This document shows positions 44,971 through 56,253 of a stretch of DNA of 64,000 nucleotides, in pieces; the first letter of the stretch is position 1; each line of letters begins with the position of its first letter. A model generated the notes under the pieces. That model did not search any database. It saw only the letters and a list, made by a program, of their open reading frames with translations, and had not been told where the DNA came from. Source of the DNA: Erinaceus europaeus (taxonomy: Eukaryota > Chordata > Mammalia > Eulipotyphla > Erinaceidae); NCBI RefSeq assembly GCF_950295315.1, contig NC_080172.1, positions 78,387,118 through 78,451,117 on the forward strand, in the 5' to 3' direction. The position numbers were made by a program, and so were the translations under genes.

Positions 44971-45783
44971 ACACTAAATACCTTATCCTTAAAGATACTT
45001 TTAATAAATGACAAAACCAACATATCCAGGAGCAATTACATTTTTCTCCTAACCTGAGGCATAAACTTAACTCTCATTTAAGCAGCCTTATTGATGAATA
45101 GTAGAGAGCATCATCTATAGCATCTTTACAACTTTTCTTCTATTTTCCTCTATTAATGACAGTATTGGGTAATCTCATCCACTGCTTTATCTAGGAATTT
45201 GTAAACACTCCATGATGATTTTTATAAACTGTGGCATAACCTTTTGAATAAATACAAACTTCAAATAGATAATCTTTAAAAATCTATGCATGCTGAAAAA
45301 CATTTTAGATATCCTTCACTTTGTCCTCTTTATAGTACCAACAAAATCTTATCACCTAAGTATCTTTTATGGTTAAGATAACATAGCTATCCTCCAGAGA
45401 GTGGAGGGCCTCAGGGAGTGACAATTAGGGATGTCCCAACCAGCAGGTGAAAGGATTTTGATATTTGCCATTAAGTGCTTCCAAGAGCATCACTGACTTT
45501 TCTAATTGCTTCTGGAATTAGTGTAAAATGAGAATATCAATCCAATAGCCCCCTGAAATGCTTACTTTGTAGTTTAACAACAAATAGTCCTCTTACCATC
45601 TCCTGATTAACCAGAAGAGTGATAGAATCACTCTTGATAAATACAATGATCAGATAATTAAACAAAGTTGTTTTCAGAATGGCTTCTCCAGAGAATTTCA
45701 AATGGTGGATGGGATAGGATGGGGAGAGGTATGTGAGTGTTTCTATGTGGGTTTGTGTTTATGAAATCCCTATAGAGTTATTA
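44971..45783. other. gene-free interval
   Basis: No coding frame. 45370-45660 looks less simple in composition than its surroundings and could be unique host sequence. Confidence 0.45.
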
Positions 45784-45845
45784 GATGTAATGTATTTATT
45801 AGTCAGGGCTGGGGAGTTCTTTGATGTAATGTATTTATTAGTCAG
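45784..45845. repeat. 39-bp spaced duplication
   Basis: GATGTAATGTATTTATTAGT begins at 45784 and again at 45823. The units also share the following CAG. Confidence 0.93.
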
Positions 45846-45943
45846 TGTTCTCCAGTGAGATAGAACTAATGGGAAAAATAGATACAAATATAAATAGATA
45901 ATAGAAATTACATGTGCTTATCTATTTTTCTACCTAGATTATT

Positions 45944-45974
<31 letters not shown>

Positions 45975-46115
45975 CTCGATATCTAAGTAGATCAATAAAG
46001 ATGTACTTTAATAAATTAGCTTGCACAATTGAGACCTGGAAAGTAATATACCCACAGTGTGGCCTGGAAGTTCAGAAACTCCTCAAGGATTCAACACTTG
46101 ATAATTTAACTATAT
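45837..46115 (+). repeat. ancient mammalian interspersed repeat, class uncertain
   Basis: 'tagtcagtgttctccagtgag', 'atagaactaatggg', then 'ttgcacaattgagacctgg' and 'ggcctggaagttcagaaactc' follow, in order, a common old mammalian repeat that begins TCAGGGTTCTCCAGAGA. It contains an (AC)n run at 45952-45975. Confidence 0.5.
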
Positions 46116-46184
46116 TGGCATAGGCAGTAAGGATTCTCTTGGTATTTAAAACATATTTTTATTAACATACAGTTATTTTTCACT

Positions 46185-46720
46185 GCTTATATTAGTAACT
46201 TGTTTTTTTAACTTAAGATGTCATCATTTTGTTCGGGTCTAATGGTTTACAATACAATTGTTGACACATAAGTACAACTTTTCGTCTCACTGTGATAAGT
46301 ATCTACAAAACACTTTCATTCCCAGCTTAGGTCATTTTTCATTTTCATGTGCCAGGAACTAAAATAATTATTATTAGTGAATATTTTTGTTAAGAGAGCA
46401 TGCTCATAGCTTCAGTTTATTTATTATAAACATTGTGCTTCGCTTTGAGAATAGAGGTAATAGTGTAGTGGTGGAAGTTCAAATGCAAAATGAATTAAAT
46501 ATTTGGAGTGAATTTAACAAAGGATTTGCAGGACTTATACATTGAAAATCACCAGTCACTACTAAAGGAAAAAGGAGACACAAAGGAATAGAAACATACA
46601 CCATACTTGCATTAATATCATCAAAAAAATTGTTAATACATCAGTCTTACACAAAATGCTAATAATTAACATCATTAAAATAAACATACTACCCAGAATA
46701 ATAAAAATAATGTTTTGTTA
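46185..46720. mobile_element. decayed L1 pieces in opposite orientations
   Basis: 46495-46640 (+) matches L1 ORF2 around 'gacttacatactgaaaactatgagtcactac'. 46185-46480 looks like an old L1 3' UTR in antisense ('tggtttacaatacaattgttgac' resembles 30550 in diverged form). They may be one 5'-inverted insertion, but decay prevents a firm call. Confidence 0.5.
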
Positions 46721-46828
46721 AGTCCAGCTGGGACTACAAAAAAAAAGAAAGAAAAAGAAATGAAGAAACAGAATTAAGTAATCTTATGTCTTATCATTAT
46801 TTATTACATTTTAAAAGGTCTTTTATAA

Positions 46829-47122
46829 GGGGCTAGGCAGTGGTGCACTGGGTTAAGCACACAGAGTATGAAGCCCAATGACCTGCTCATAAGGTGTCCC
46901 CCAGCTCCCCACTGATGGGAGTGTGGCTTCACAAGGAGTGAAGCAGGTCCTCAGAAATCTATCTTTTTCTCCCACTCTTTGTCTTTCCCTCTTCTATTTC
47001 TCTCTGTCTTATCCAACAACAACAACAATAACAGCAACAATAAGGGAAGAAAGATGGCCACCAGGAGTAGTGGATTTGTAGTGCCGCCAACGAAGCAAAA
47101 AATATATATATATATATATATT
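46829..47122 (+). mobile_element. tRNA-derived SINE, long form
   Basis: 'ggggctaggcagtggtgcactgg', 'gttaagcacacagagtatg', 'cagctccccactgatgggag', 'gtgaagcaggtcctcagaaatc', CT-rich tract, CAACAACAACAATAACAGC, then 'gccaccaggagtagtggatt' and an (AT)n tail. Confidence 0.88.
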
Positions 47123-47163
47123 CTTTATAGGATCATTATGCAAAATATTAAGTGTTTTAATGC

Positions 47164-47378
47164 TGGGGTCAGATAGAGAGCTCACTGTGTTCAGCTCATG
47201 TCTTATCTTGTACATAACACAGGTTCAAGCACTAATACCATGTAGGTGGTACCATAGGACCGCCAGTGTTGTGGTATATCTCCCTCTCTCTGTCTCTGTT
47301 TATCTATCTAAATGAAAAGTGCTCTGAAACATTGACATTGTGCACATGTGGGAACCCAGCTTTGGGTAGGAAAAAAAT
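47164..47378 (+). mobile_element. SINE, 'ggccggcaaaatagctca' type
   Basis: 'ggggtcagatagagagctcact', 'cataacacaggttcaagcac', 'cgccagtgttgtggtatatc', CT-rich tract, then a tail ending GGTAGGAAAAAA. Confidence 0.75.
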
Positions 47379-47953
47379 TATTGCTTGACTGAATATCAAA
47401 CAAACTGTGGAGAATTAATAAATATTTGTTGAATACATGCATTGAATTAAAGATAAATTTAGCTTTCATCTTAAGTGACAGAGTATGGTTTCAAGCAAGT
47501 AAACTAATATCTGTGCCATTATTTCTTATTTTACATTTGCAGATTGACTTAATTTTTAAATCTCATGTATTTGACATGTGACATTTTGGACATTTTAGGT
47601 ATACTGCTTATTTATCTGATAAACTAATGTACCATAACATTTTTATCATTGAAGCAATGTTTCTCAAATTATATCATTATCATATAATATTAATATCTAT
47701 ATTTATTATGCATTACTTTTCTATTGTGCCACTATTTACACACACACACGTTTGTGTGTGTGTGTGTGTGTGCGCGCACTTTTTTTGGTCATAATCAGGA
47801 TTTTATTGTTCTGGAAATACTTTTTAGAGAGAAAGGAAAAACAGCACATTACTGGTTTCTCTTCCTCCAGTGTGGTGGAGGCAGACAGGTTACAGAAGGC
47901 ATTGAACTATTTTGCCAGCTTGCCACCATTTTTATCAAATATAAAAATAATTC
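47379..47953. other. gene-free interval with (AC)n/(GT)n
   Basis: Contains an (AC)n-CGTTT-(GT)n inverted microsatellite at 47738-47778. 47780-47930 may be a very decayed SINE. No coding signal. Confidence 0.45.
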
Positions 47954-48285
47954 AGGGGGCTGGGCAGTAAGGCAGTGGGTTAATCGCACATAGAGCAAAG
48001 CGCAAGGACCAGTGTAAGGACCCGGGTTCAAGCCTCTGGCTCCCCACCTGCAGGGGGTTGTTTGGGAACAATGAAGCAGGTCTGCAGGTGTCTTTCTCTC
48101 CTCCTCTGTGTGTTCCCCTCCTCTCTCAATTTCTCTCTGTCCTATCCAACAACAGCTATAACAACAATGACAATAACAACCACAACAAGGGCAACAAAAA
48201 TGGGAAAAATAGCCTCCAGAAGCAGTGGATTCATAGTGCTGGCACTGAGCCCCAATGATAACTCTGAAGGAAAAAAAAAAAAAGA
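47954..48285 (+). mobile_element. full-length tRNA-derived SINE, long form
   Basis: All modules: 'gggggctgggcagtaaggcag', 'gcgcaaggaccagtgtaagg', B box 'gggttcaagcc', 'ccccacctgcaggggg', 'gaagcaggtctgcaggtgtc', CT-rich tract, CAA-rich part, 'cctccagaagcagtggattc', 'gcactgagccccaatgataac', poly-A. Confidence 0.93.
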
Positions 48286-48445
48286 TAAAAATAATTCAAT
48301 TTCTAAGTAATTCTTTCTAGAACTCAGAGCAAAGGTTTTTACTGACTATAGCAATATATAAAACTAACGCTTGAAATATCATCAACACACAAAGCTATGA
48401 TTCAAATTACAGAGGCTTCGTATTTCTGATTTCTGCTTAAGAGTT

Positions 48446-48678
48446 GAGATCGCAAAGCGCAAGGACCCATAAAAGGATCCTGGTCCAAACCTGTGGCTCC
48501 TCCCCTACAGGAGAGTTGCTTCACAAGTGGTGAAGCAGGTCTGCAGATGTCTTTCTCACCCCCTCTGTCTTCCTCTTCTCTCTCCATTTCTCTCTGTCCT
48601 ATCCAACAATAATATCAATAATAATTACAACAATGAAACAACAAATAAATAAATAAATGTTAAAAGAAAAAAAAAAAC
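48446..48678 (+). mobile_element. tRNA-derived SINE, short form, 5'-truncated
   Basis: Starts at 'gagatcgcaaagcgcaagg', lacking the first part of the head, and continues to the AATAAATAAATAAATGTTAAAA tail. Confidence 0.9.
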
Positions 48679-48689
48679 TTTAACAAAAG

Positions 48690-48795
48690 ATTCTTTCATG
48701 TCTGAGGCTCCAAAGTCCCAAAGTCCCAGGTTCAATCCCTGTACTACCATGTACCAGAGCTGAGTAGTGCTCTGGTTTAAAAAAAAAGAAAAAAG
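48690..48795 (+). mobile_element. short SINE, 5'-truncated, 'ggggagatagcataatgg' type
   Basis: 'catgtctgaggctccaaag', 'ggttcaatccctgtactacc', 'ccagagctgagtagtgctctgg', A-rich tail. A small 'aagtccca' duplication lies at 48713-48728. Confidence 0.85.
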
Positions 48796-50110
48796 AACAA
48801 AGGAAGAGTTCTGATATTACATACGGTGCAAGAGAAAGTTGTAAATACCCCATTAAATTCATCACTAGGCAAGTAATATAATTTTAAGATTAAGATGTTA
48901 AATATTAAATTTGTCTATATACTGGGAGAGTAGTTCACACCTTGTTATCAATAGTACATTGTGCATTTTCTTAGCCATTGGTGTTTTTGTATCTGGAGTC
49001 TAGTAAGAGAACTGCTGAGATGAAGAAGTTGTGATAGGACATAAACCCCTCTCATGATAGATGATACATCAAAAGATAAAGTTTCCTTCAAAAGAAAGAA
49101 AGCATCCCATCACTAGTATTTGCTGAAACTCACTTTAAGTAGCATGAATTCTGGAAGCCAGGGGCTGCTAAAAATCTCAGCTGACTTCCTCACTACCATT
49201 TTCTATTCTTCATTTTTATAGAGGTTAGTTTCCTACCATGCCAGATACCCAAAACACTTTCTGATTCACCTTGTGACTGGTAATAACTTTGATTTTAATT
49301 CTTAATTTATTTTCGGTCTGTAAGAAAGAAACATCCACCAGCTAGCTTTCTATGGATTTCTCTTTGTTTCCAGGCTTTGCCATCAACACATTTTTTAAAT
49401 TTACAGTAAATAAAGTTACTGGGGAAAATGAGCTTTGATTCAGTCCAAGTCTAATTTCTTCTAATTACTTAAGCCAGTGCTACCCACCAGAAAATTAAAA
49501 GAGCTTTACTTAGCATGTAGACATCTGGTTAGTGGTATAACATAGACTCCTCACTCACACTGCATCGGGTCACTGATGTTAATTGGCAACTGTTGCGCAG
49601 CCTCTGTCTCTCAAAGATCTTCCATGCCTCACCCAAAGGCAATGTGCTGTTTTGTCCAAAAGTTCACACAGTCAAATCTCCCTTCCTTCTCGTGAAGTAT
49701 TTAAGATGTCCTTAGTATCATCTGCAAATAAATTATTTACTCTTCTGAAAGCCCAAAAATTCCCCAGACAAGCTTAAGTAGCAATAAATTTCATAAACTA
49801 TTACAGGTCAGAATGGGCTCCTGAAAGCCTGTAGTCAGGAGTAATTATGGAAAATTCTATGTAACACTGTTTCTCTCTGTCCAGACAAGACAAACTATTT
49901 CAAGACAGACTATTTCACACAAAGGTATGAAATCTCACTTCCACTCATCTGCTCTCAGAAGCAAAAAGTGTTTCATGTATTCTGCAGACAAGTTGATAGT
50001 GGGCACTCACCATTAAAAAGATTTTTTAAATAATATGGTTTTCTTCTTTTACAAAATATCCAACTTCGATTTATTCATTTTTAAAATAAAACAGTAGCTT
50101 TCTTTCTTTC
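48796..50110. other. gene-free interval
   Basis: 1.3 kb without a frame above 64 codons and with no recognised repeat. One of the cleaner unique stretches. Confidence 0.5.
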
Positions 50111-50970
50111 TTTTTTTTTATTTAAGAAAGGAGACATTAACAGAACCATAGGATAAGAGGGTACAGTTCCACACAATTCCCACCACCCGATCTCCATATC
50201 CCATCCCCTCCCCTGACGCTTTCCCATTCTCTATCCCTCTGGGAGCATGGATCCAGGGTCGTTGTGGGTTGCAGAAGGTGGAAGGTCTGGCTTCTGTAAT
50301 TGTTTCCCCTGCTGAACATGGACATCGACTGGTCGGTCCATACTGCCAGTCTGCCTCTCTCTTTCCCTAGTAGAGTGGGTCTCTGGGGAAGTGGAACTCC
50401 AGGACACATTGGTGGGGTCATCTGTCCAGGGAAGTCTGGTTGGCATTGCGCTGGCATCTGGTACCTGGTGGCTGAAAAGAGAATTAACATACAAAGCCAA
50501 ACAAATTGTTGAACGACCATGGACTTAAAGACTAGGATAGTGCAGATGAAGTGTTGGGAGGTATTCTCTGCAGGCTTTTGTGTAGTTCAGCTTTCAGGTA
50601 TATATTTTTCCTTAGCTTATGGGCACGTGTGAACATATGCTCTATCTCAGGGTACCTCGACTATCTCTAGGTTTGGGGACTTTATTGGAGAGTGGAACAC
50701 CTGGAATAGAATTAGAGAATACTATGAAAGGAAAGGTCTCACCTGAGTGATGAAGCTGAAGGGTTGTCATTCCACACCTGAAGTCTCTGGTCACAGTCTG
50801 AAGTGAAGCATACTGGGGTGGCACTCGTTGCATTGACTGGGTTGCGACCCGCGGATGCAATATTATTTGATTTGAATTGAGAGCAGAATGCAGGAAAGTG
50901 GGCCCCACCCTAAGGTTCCAGGACTGGGGGAAATATAGGCTCTATAGTGGAAAAGTGAGTAGTTTTGAGT
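50111..50970 (-). mobile_element. L1 3' UTR, 5'-truncated, well preserved
   Basis: Antisense copy of the 3' UTR, parallel to 23285-24120: A-rich tail (TTTTTTTTATTTAAGAAAGGAG on +, in part), then 'gggatatggagatcgggtgg', 'gatccatgctcccagagg', 'gggaaagagagaggcagac' and so on, to 'tatagagcctatatttccccc'. About 860 bp, so truncation lies within the 3' UTR. Confidence 0.92.
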
Positions 50971-51889
50971 ATTACCTAAATACCCCCCACAAATATAGCA
51001 TTTATGCCACAAATGCAGTCTTAGAAAAAAAATGTTTGTATTATTCTCAATACAGAAGACTACATTAAGAAACCCATGGCTTCATAGGGTGTTATTTGAC
51101 TTTTGTGCCTTTGCATGAAAAATATCTTCAAATTAATTTCTTTTTGGGTTTAAGAGTTCACTTTTTGTGAAAACTTTTCTGTTCACTTTTGCTAATATGC
51201 TTGGGACAGGGGAAACAGAATCAATACCTCTATGGCCTTTATACAAGACCCTTCTGAACCTCATTTTATAAATCATTTCAGTTTATTTCAGCAAAAGCAA
51301 ATTTGTTAGTTCTCAAGTATTCTCTAAGTCAGAACATCATAAAGAGAAGAATTCATGATGGTTCAACTACTTGATCACTTAATACTGGTGAATCCTTCTG
51401 CAATCTTCATGCTCTCATGAGATGGAATGTTGTTAGTATAGAATAATATTTGATGTTCAACTATCTTAATACTCACCAGAAATTTTTATGAAAATTTCCC
51501 AAAATCCTAGGAACAAATTCATCATCTTTCAACTGAAAACCAAAATTACATCACAGAAATGATTCTTAACTTATGGGCTTTAAAAAACTTTCTACACTAA
51601 GGAAAAATAAGTCTCCAGTTTTGGGGAAATAGTAACTTACTCATAAGTAAGTGAAGTTTATTCCGGTATTCCAAGGTTGATTTTATTAATAGAATTCACA
51701 ATGTATTATACAAGATATCACCATGATTTATGTCATTTAATGCTATTTACATATAGCTATAGGTAACACAATGACATAGCCATTTGCTTCTGGTCTCTGT
51801 AATCTAAGATTAGAGGTGATTTAATATTTTAAAAAAGTAATTATTAGAACTGTGTTTAATTGTTTAGCCCAGGTTTTTTTTTTTTTTTT
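50971..51889. other. gene-free interval
   Basis: AT-rich, no coding or repeat signal recognised apart from a poly-T at 51876-51891. Confidence 0.45.
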
Positions 51890-53541
51890 TGCAGTGAAGG
51901 ACTTAAAAAATTTCCAGGTCTAGTTTATCTATCTTTTCTTTTAATTTTCTTGATTATTATAGACTCTGTATAGGTGATATGTCAATTTGAGAGAATAGTG
52001 AATACTGTACTGTACTGCTATTGATATATACTCATAACTCTTTCTGTAGGTGTTTGATGTATTTAGATGCCTCCTTATTGGGTGCTTAGAAGTTAATAAC
52101 TGTTAAGTTCTCTTGGACATTCGTTTTGAGTTCACACCAGACATTCTCAAGGACAGATCATATGTTAGGCCACAGAGACAGTGTAAACAAATTCAAGATC
52201 AGTTAAGTCAAGCAACTTCTCAGACTGCAATGGAGTTTAACACTTAACAACAAACAGAAAAGTAATAAATGTAACAAAATATGGAAACTTGACAGTACAC
52301 TACATAGCAACTACTGGAGATGATCAAAGAGGAGATTATGGAAGAAACTAAATTCTTCCTAGAATATAGTGAAAATGAAGACATATGCTATCAAAATATT
52401 TGAAACACAGCTAAGGTAATAATAAAAGGGAAATTTATAACCATACATTCACACATTAGGAAACAGAAAAAAAGTTCAAATAAGCAAGTTAATCAAACAC
52501 CTTAACAACTTAGGATAATGAGAACAATGGAATCCTAAAGCAACCAGAAGGATGGAAAAAACTAAATGTAGGGCAGAAACAAATAACATTGAAAATAAAA
52601 GAACTATAAATAAATAAAGGTAAATAAATAAATAAAGGTAAATTCTGTTTCCACAGACAGATAAACAAAATTGGCAAACCCTTGGCTAGACTGAAAAAAA
52701 AAACAAAAAAAGAAAAACCTCAAATAAATAGTGTTGTAAGTAGGAGAGGAAGTATCACATCAGACACCACAAAAATCCAAAATATCATGTGAAGTTTCTA
52801 TGAACAACTACATGCCATCAAACCCGAGAACCTGGAAGCAATTAAAAAGTTCCTAAAAACATATAACCTTCCAAAGTTGAACCAAGTGTGACTAGTGTTG
52901 TAGGGTCCAGGCAAGGAAGACAACTCGAGACCAAGGTCTAATTATGAGGGTATTTAATTCCTGGGTGGGGGCTGTCTCACAACCATGGAGTTGTCAAGAG
53001 AGAGCAGTCCTGGCCCTTGTTTCACAGTTGGTTATATAGGCAAAGGTCATAACTGTTGCAAGTAAGCAGGGTACAGAAGCTTATAAATGCAGTTAATTTT
53101 AACTCTCTAACTTTAGAACTCACCTTATCAGAGAAATCTTCACTCATTACTCCACTACTTCTTCTTTCTTAAGAGTATTTCATAAATGTACTGGAACTCT
53201 AGTGGGACATAGAGTTTCTTGGAACTAACCAACATTGGCAGGGTCACTGGGGGGCTAAGATGGCATTCCTCAGGTCAAGCCCTTACACTAGAAAACATAG
53301 CAAGCCAATCAAAGCCAAAGAAACTGAAAGAGCTTTAAAAATTTTCTCAACAATAAAAGTTCTGGTCCTGATAATTTTACAAATAAATTCTATAAGACCT
53401 TCAATGAAGAGTTAATACCTATATATATTTTTAAATATCTTCCAAAATAATGAGGAAACAGAATACTCCTTTTCACTTTCAATAAATCCAAAATTACAGT
53501 AATACAAACAGCAGACAGGAACACAATAAAAAGAGAAAACT
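51890..53541 (+). mobile_element. old L1 (copy A), 5'-inverted, first part
   Basis: 51890 to about 52125 is ORF2 endonuclease sequence in antisense (parallels 27880-28125 on +). From about 52130 the orientation flips to sense ('ttctcaaggacagatcatatgttaggccac', as at 34273) and runs to RT at 53541, interrupted by a solo LTR at 52896-53287. The inverted and sense parts are neighbours in L1, as expected for twin priming. Sequence resumes at 56254. ORF2 is heavily mutated. Confidence 0.8.
52892..53291 (-). mobile_element. solo LTR with 4-bp target-site duplication, inside old L1
   Basis: LTR 52896-53287 (392 bp); on the minus strand it starts TGTAAGGGCTTGACC and ends GACCCTACAACA. CTAG occurs on both sides (52892-52895 and 53288-53291). 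A 4-bp duplication suggests class I (gamma-type). TATA-like CCTATATAAC (53040-53031) and ATTAAA (52958-52953) fit U3/R. L1 sequence is continuous across it: 'ttgaaccaagtgtga' before, 'aacatagcaagccaatc' after. Confidence 0.82.
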
Positions 53542-56253
53542 AAGATTCTGCAGAGGTGTGGCTATAGAGCATCTCTCTTCTCTCTCAGATCAACTAAGAA
53601 TAACAAAGAAGATCACCTGAGAACTCAATAATACAAGACTTGGAATACTTTGGGAACCCACCAATTCACTGATGAGTGGAAACACCTGTGGCCTGTGGAC
53701 AGAGAGGAGCCTAAGGAGAGATTTCTGGGGCAGAAAGCCAGTATCTACTCTGGAGTGATGGGGAACAGTCAGGCACTTTGGCAGTTGAATGCCACCTCCA
53801 GTCTGTTTTACCAACCAAAAGACTGCTGACAGGAGGAAAGGACTCACTAAGGCTCACCAAATGCAACTGTGAATCTCCATTGCTACTGTCCCTTGGAGGC
53901 TGGAGCAGCAGTGGGGAGATTCTGTGACATCGGGGCACAGAAAGCTGATTGGACAACTCAGGAGAAGACATATACTCCCAGTAGTCTGGAAGTGGGGTTG
54001 TACAGGGGCAGCCTTTCCACATTAATTTCCCCATGAATTTGGAGACACACTGAATCCAAATCCACAGAGTACAAACAGGAGTTTTTTTTTAGAAACTCAC
54101 AAGGCCAAGAGGTGCTGCCCAGCTTGGCTCTTGTTACTGTCAGAGAAGCCAATTGGGCCAGGGGCTTTGGACCCTTGGTGCATGGGAGTCTCTTTGCATA
54201 ACCACTGTACTATCTCCCCCCCTTGTTTTATCTTTACATTAAGAGTGAGTAATTAAGCTTAAAAATCTACTTATACATAAAAAGTCCACAGGCTCCCATA
54301 GCCTACAAAGAAGATAAAGAACAAAAAAGGGTTTAGCAGCCACCGTGATTCACCTCAAGGACTGAGATAACATTGAAACAATTATTAATATCTATAAATG
54401 TGAACTGTTTAAGTATGTTACTTAGATACAAGTCAAACAAGGCTTGTGTGACTATTGGATTGAATAGTACTGAAAGAGGGACCTCATAACACACTATAGA
54501 AAATGGTTAATCCAAAAAGAAACATTGGAAAAATGAACCAGGACAAAAGTCCAGCTAAAAGGTTTCCAAAGGTAGAAGCACAAAAGAATGATGTCAACAT
54601 CCAAATGCTATTTGAGGAATTAGTCATAGGAGTGAGAAATATGAAAACAGAAAATGATATTCTGAAAGAAAACACTATCTCAAGGTAGGCAGAGAGCTAA
54701 AAGCTGAAATAGATTAGCAAAGAGCACAACTAGTTGAACAAGCTAATACAGCATCAGAACAGAGTAATAAAACAGCTGAGCTATAGAAAACAACAGAGGG
54801 GGAAAAGAATAGAATAAATGAGAAAGAAAGCAGAATTTGCAAAATTGAGGATGAATCAAAGAAAACTGAGATATAAGTTAGAGACCTAAAAAAGATACTG
54901 AAGAAAGCAACAGAGAAATATGAAATGAAGAAGTAGTATACATATTATTGGCTTGCCAGAGAAAGAAAGAGAGGGAGGGGAAGAAAGCATTCTATAGGAC
55001 ATAATAGCTGAGAACTCCCTAGGCTAGTCAACATAAAAGACATAAAGGTTCAAGAAGCTTAGAGGGTCCCAAACAGAATTAACCCAAACTTAAAAGAAAC
55101 CAAGACGCATCATATTTAAAATGAAAAGGAATAAAGGATAAAGGAATATGATAAAGAAAAGATCTTGAATGCTCCAAGAGAAAAAACCAAGAGTCACCTA
55201 CAGAGGAAAACTGATAAGATTAGTAGCAGATTTCTCTACACAAACACAAAAGGCCAGAAGATAATGGGAAGATATATATCAAGCTCTCAATAAGAAAGGC
55301 TTTCAACCAAGACTACTATATCCTGCTAAACTGTCATTCAGAGTATATGGAAGCATAAAAACATTTTCAGACAAGCAACAGTTGAATTTGTCAACTATCA
55401 GCAAGTTGTCCCTGCAAGAAGTTCTGAAAGGTCTCTTCTAAACAATCACATATCATAAACACGCAATATATCAGAACACTCTAAAATTTTAGAATAATGG
55501 CAATAAAATATCTTCATTCTAAAATATCAGTAAATGCCAATGTCCTGAATTCACCTAATAAAGACACAGAGTAGGAAGAGGGATCAAAAAACACAACACA
55601 AACATCTTCTGTCTGAAGGAATTTCACCTAACTTAACAGGATAGAAATCTACCATACGAGCCAATGGAGCACAAAAAAGGGCAGGAATAACTATTCTCAG
55701 TCTGACACTATAGACCTTAAAAATCAATAAAATTTAAAAAAATAGGAATGGAAATTACTTAATGCTCAGAGGATAAGTCAATCAAGATGTCTTAACAGAT
55801 ATTAACATCTATGCACCCAATAAAAGGTCATCTAAATACATCAAACATCTACTGAAAGGACTATAGCAATATATTAACAGCAACACAGCAATAGTATGGG
55901 ATTTCAACACCCCTTGGATATGAGACCAGAAACTACCAAATACTTAGAGAAGAATATTGGCAGAACTATTTTCCATCTAAATTTTAAAGGCATCTTCAAT
56001 GAAATGAGTCCAATTACAGATAAAAAAAAAAGTTGAACAATAAACACAAAGCAGAACTTGAACTGAGTCTGGTGTATTACATCAAAGTAAAGGACTCTGA
56101 GGTAGGGGAGAGGGTTCAGGTCCTGAAACATGATGGCAGAAGAGGACCTAGTGGGTGTTATATTGTTATGAGGAAATGTTATGCATGAACAAACTATTGT
56201 ATTTTACTATTGACTGTAAACCAGTAATCCCCCAATTGAAAAAAAATTTAAAA
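53542..56253 (+). mobile_element. second L1 (copy B) inserted into copy A, internally deleted
   Basis: A 5' UTR-like segment (53542-54500), decayed ORF1 (54503-55440), ORF2 endonuclease start (55498 to about 55910), then a jump to the ORF2 C-terminal region (about 55915-56045) and a 3' end with an A-rich tail (to 56253). Flanks AAAAAGAGAAAACT (53527-53540) and AAAAGGAGGAAACT (about 56251-56264) agree at 12 of 14 positions, a likely target-site duplication. Copy A's RT sequence stops at its left edge and resumes at its right edge. Confidence 0.75.
54503..55440 (+). pseudogene. L1 ORF1: L1 ORF1p pseudogene, heavily decayed
   Basis: ATG at 54503 with KMNQDKSPAKR, a diverged form of the MNEDKSPEE start at 32746. 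The first frame stops after 61 codons, then stops and frameshifts are frequent. The C-terminal domain is still recognisable as 'ggctttcaaccaagactactatatcctgctaaac' near 55297, parallel to 33478. Confidence 0.8.

Noticed and set aside
45360..45660. Possible conserved exon or enhancer
   Set aside because: No splice-flanked open frame or specific motif could be shown. Without cross-species alignment it is only unassigned sequence.
46185..46720. Another twin-primed L1
   Set aside because: The antisense and sense pieces are too decayed to show that they are adjacent segments of one L1, so it is kept only as a low-confidence repeat feature.
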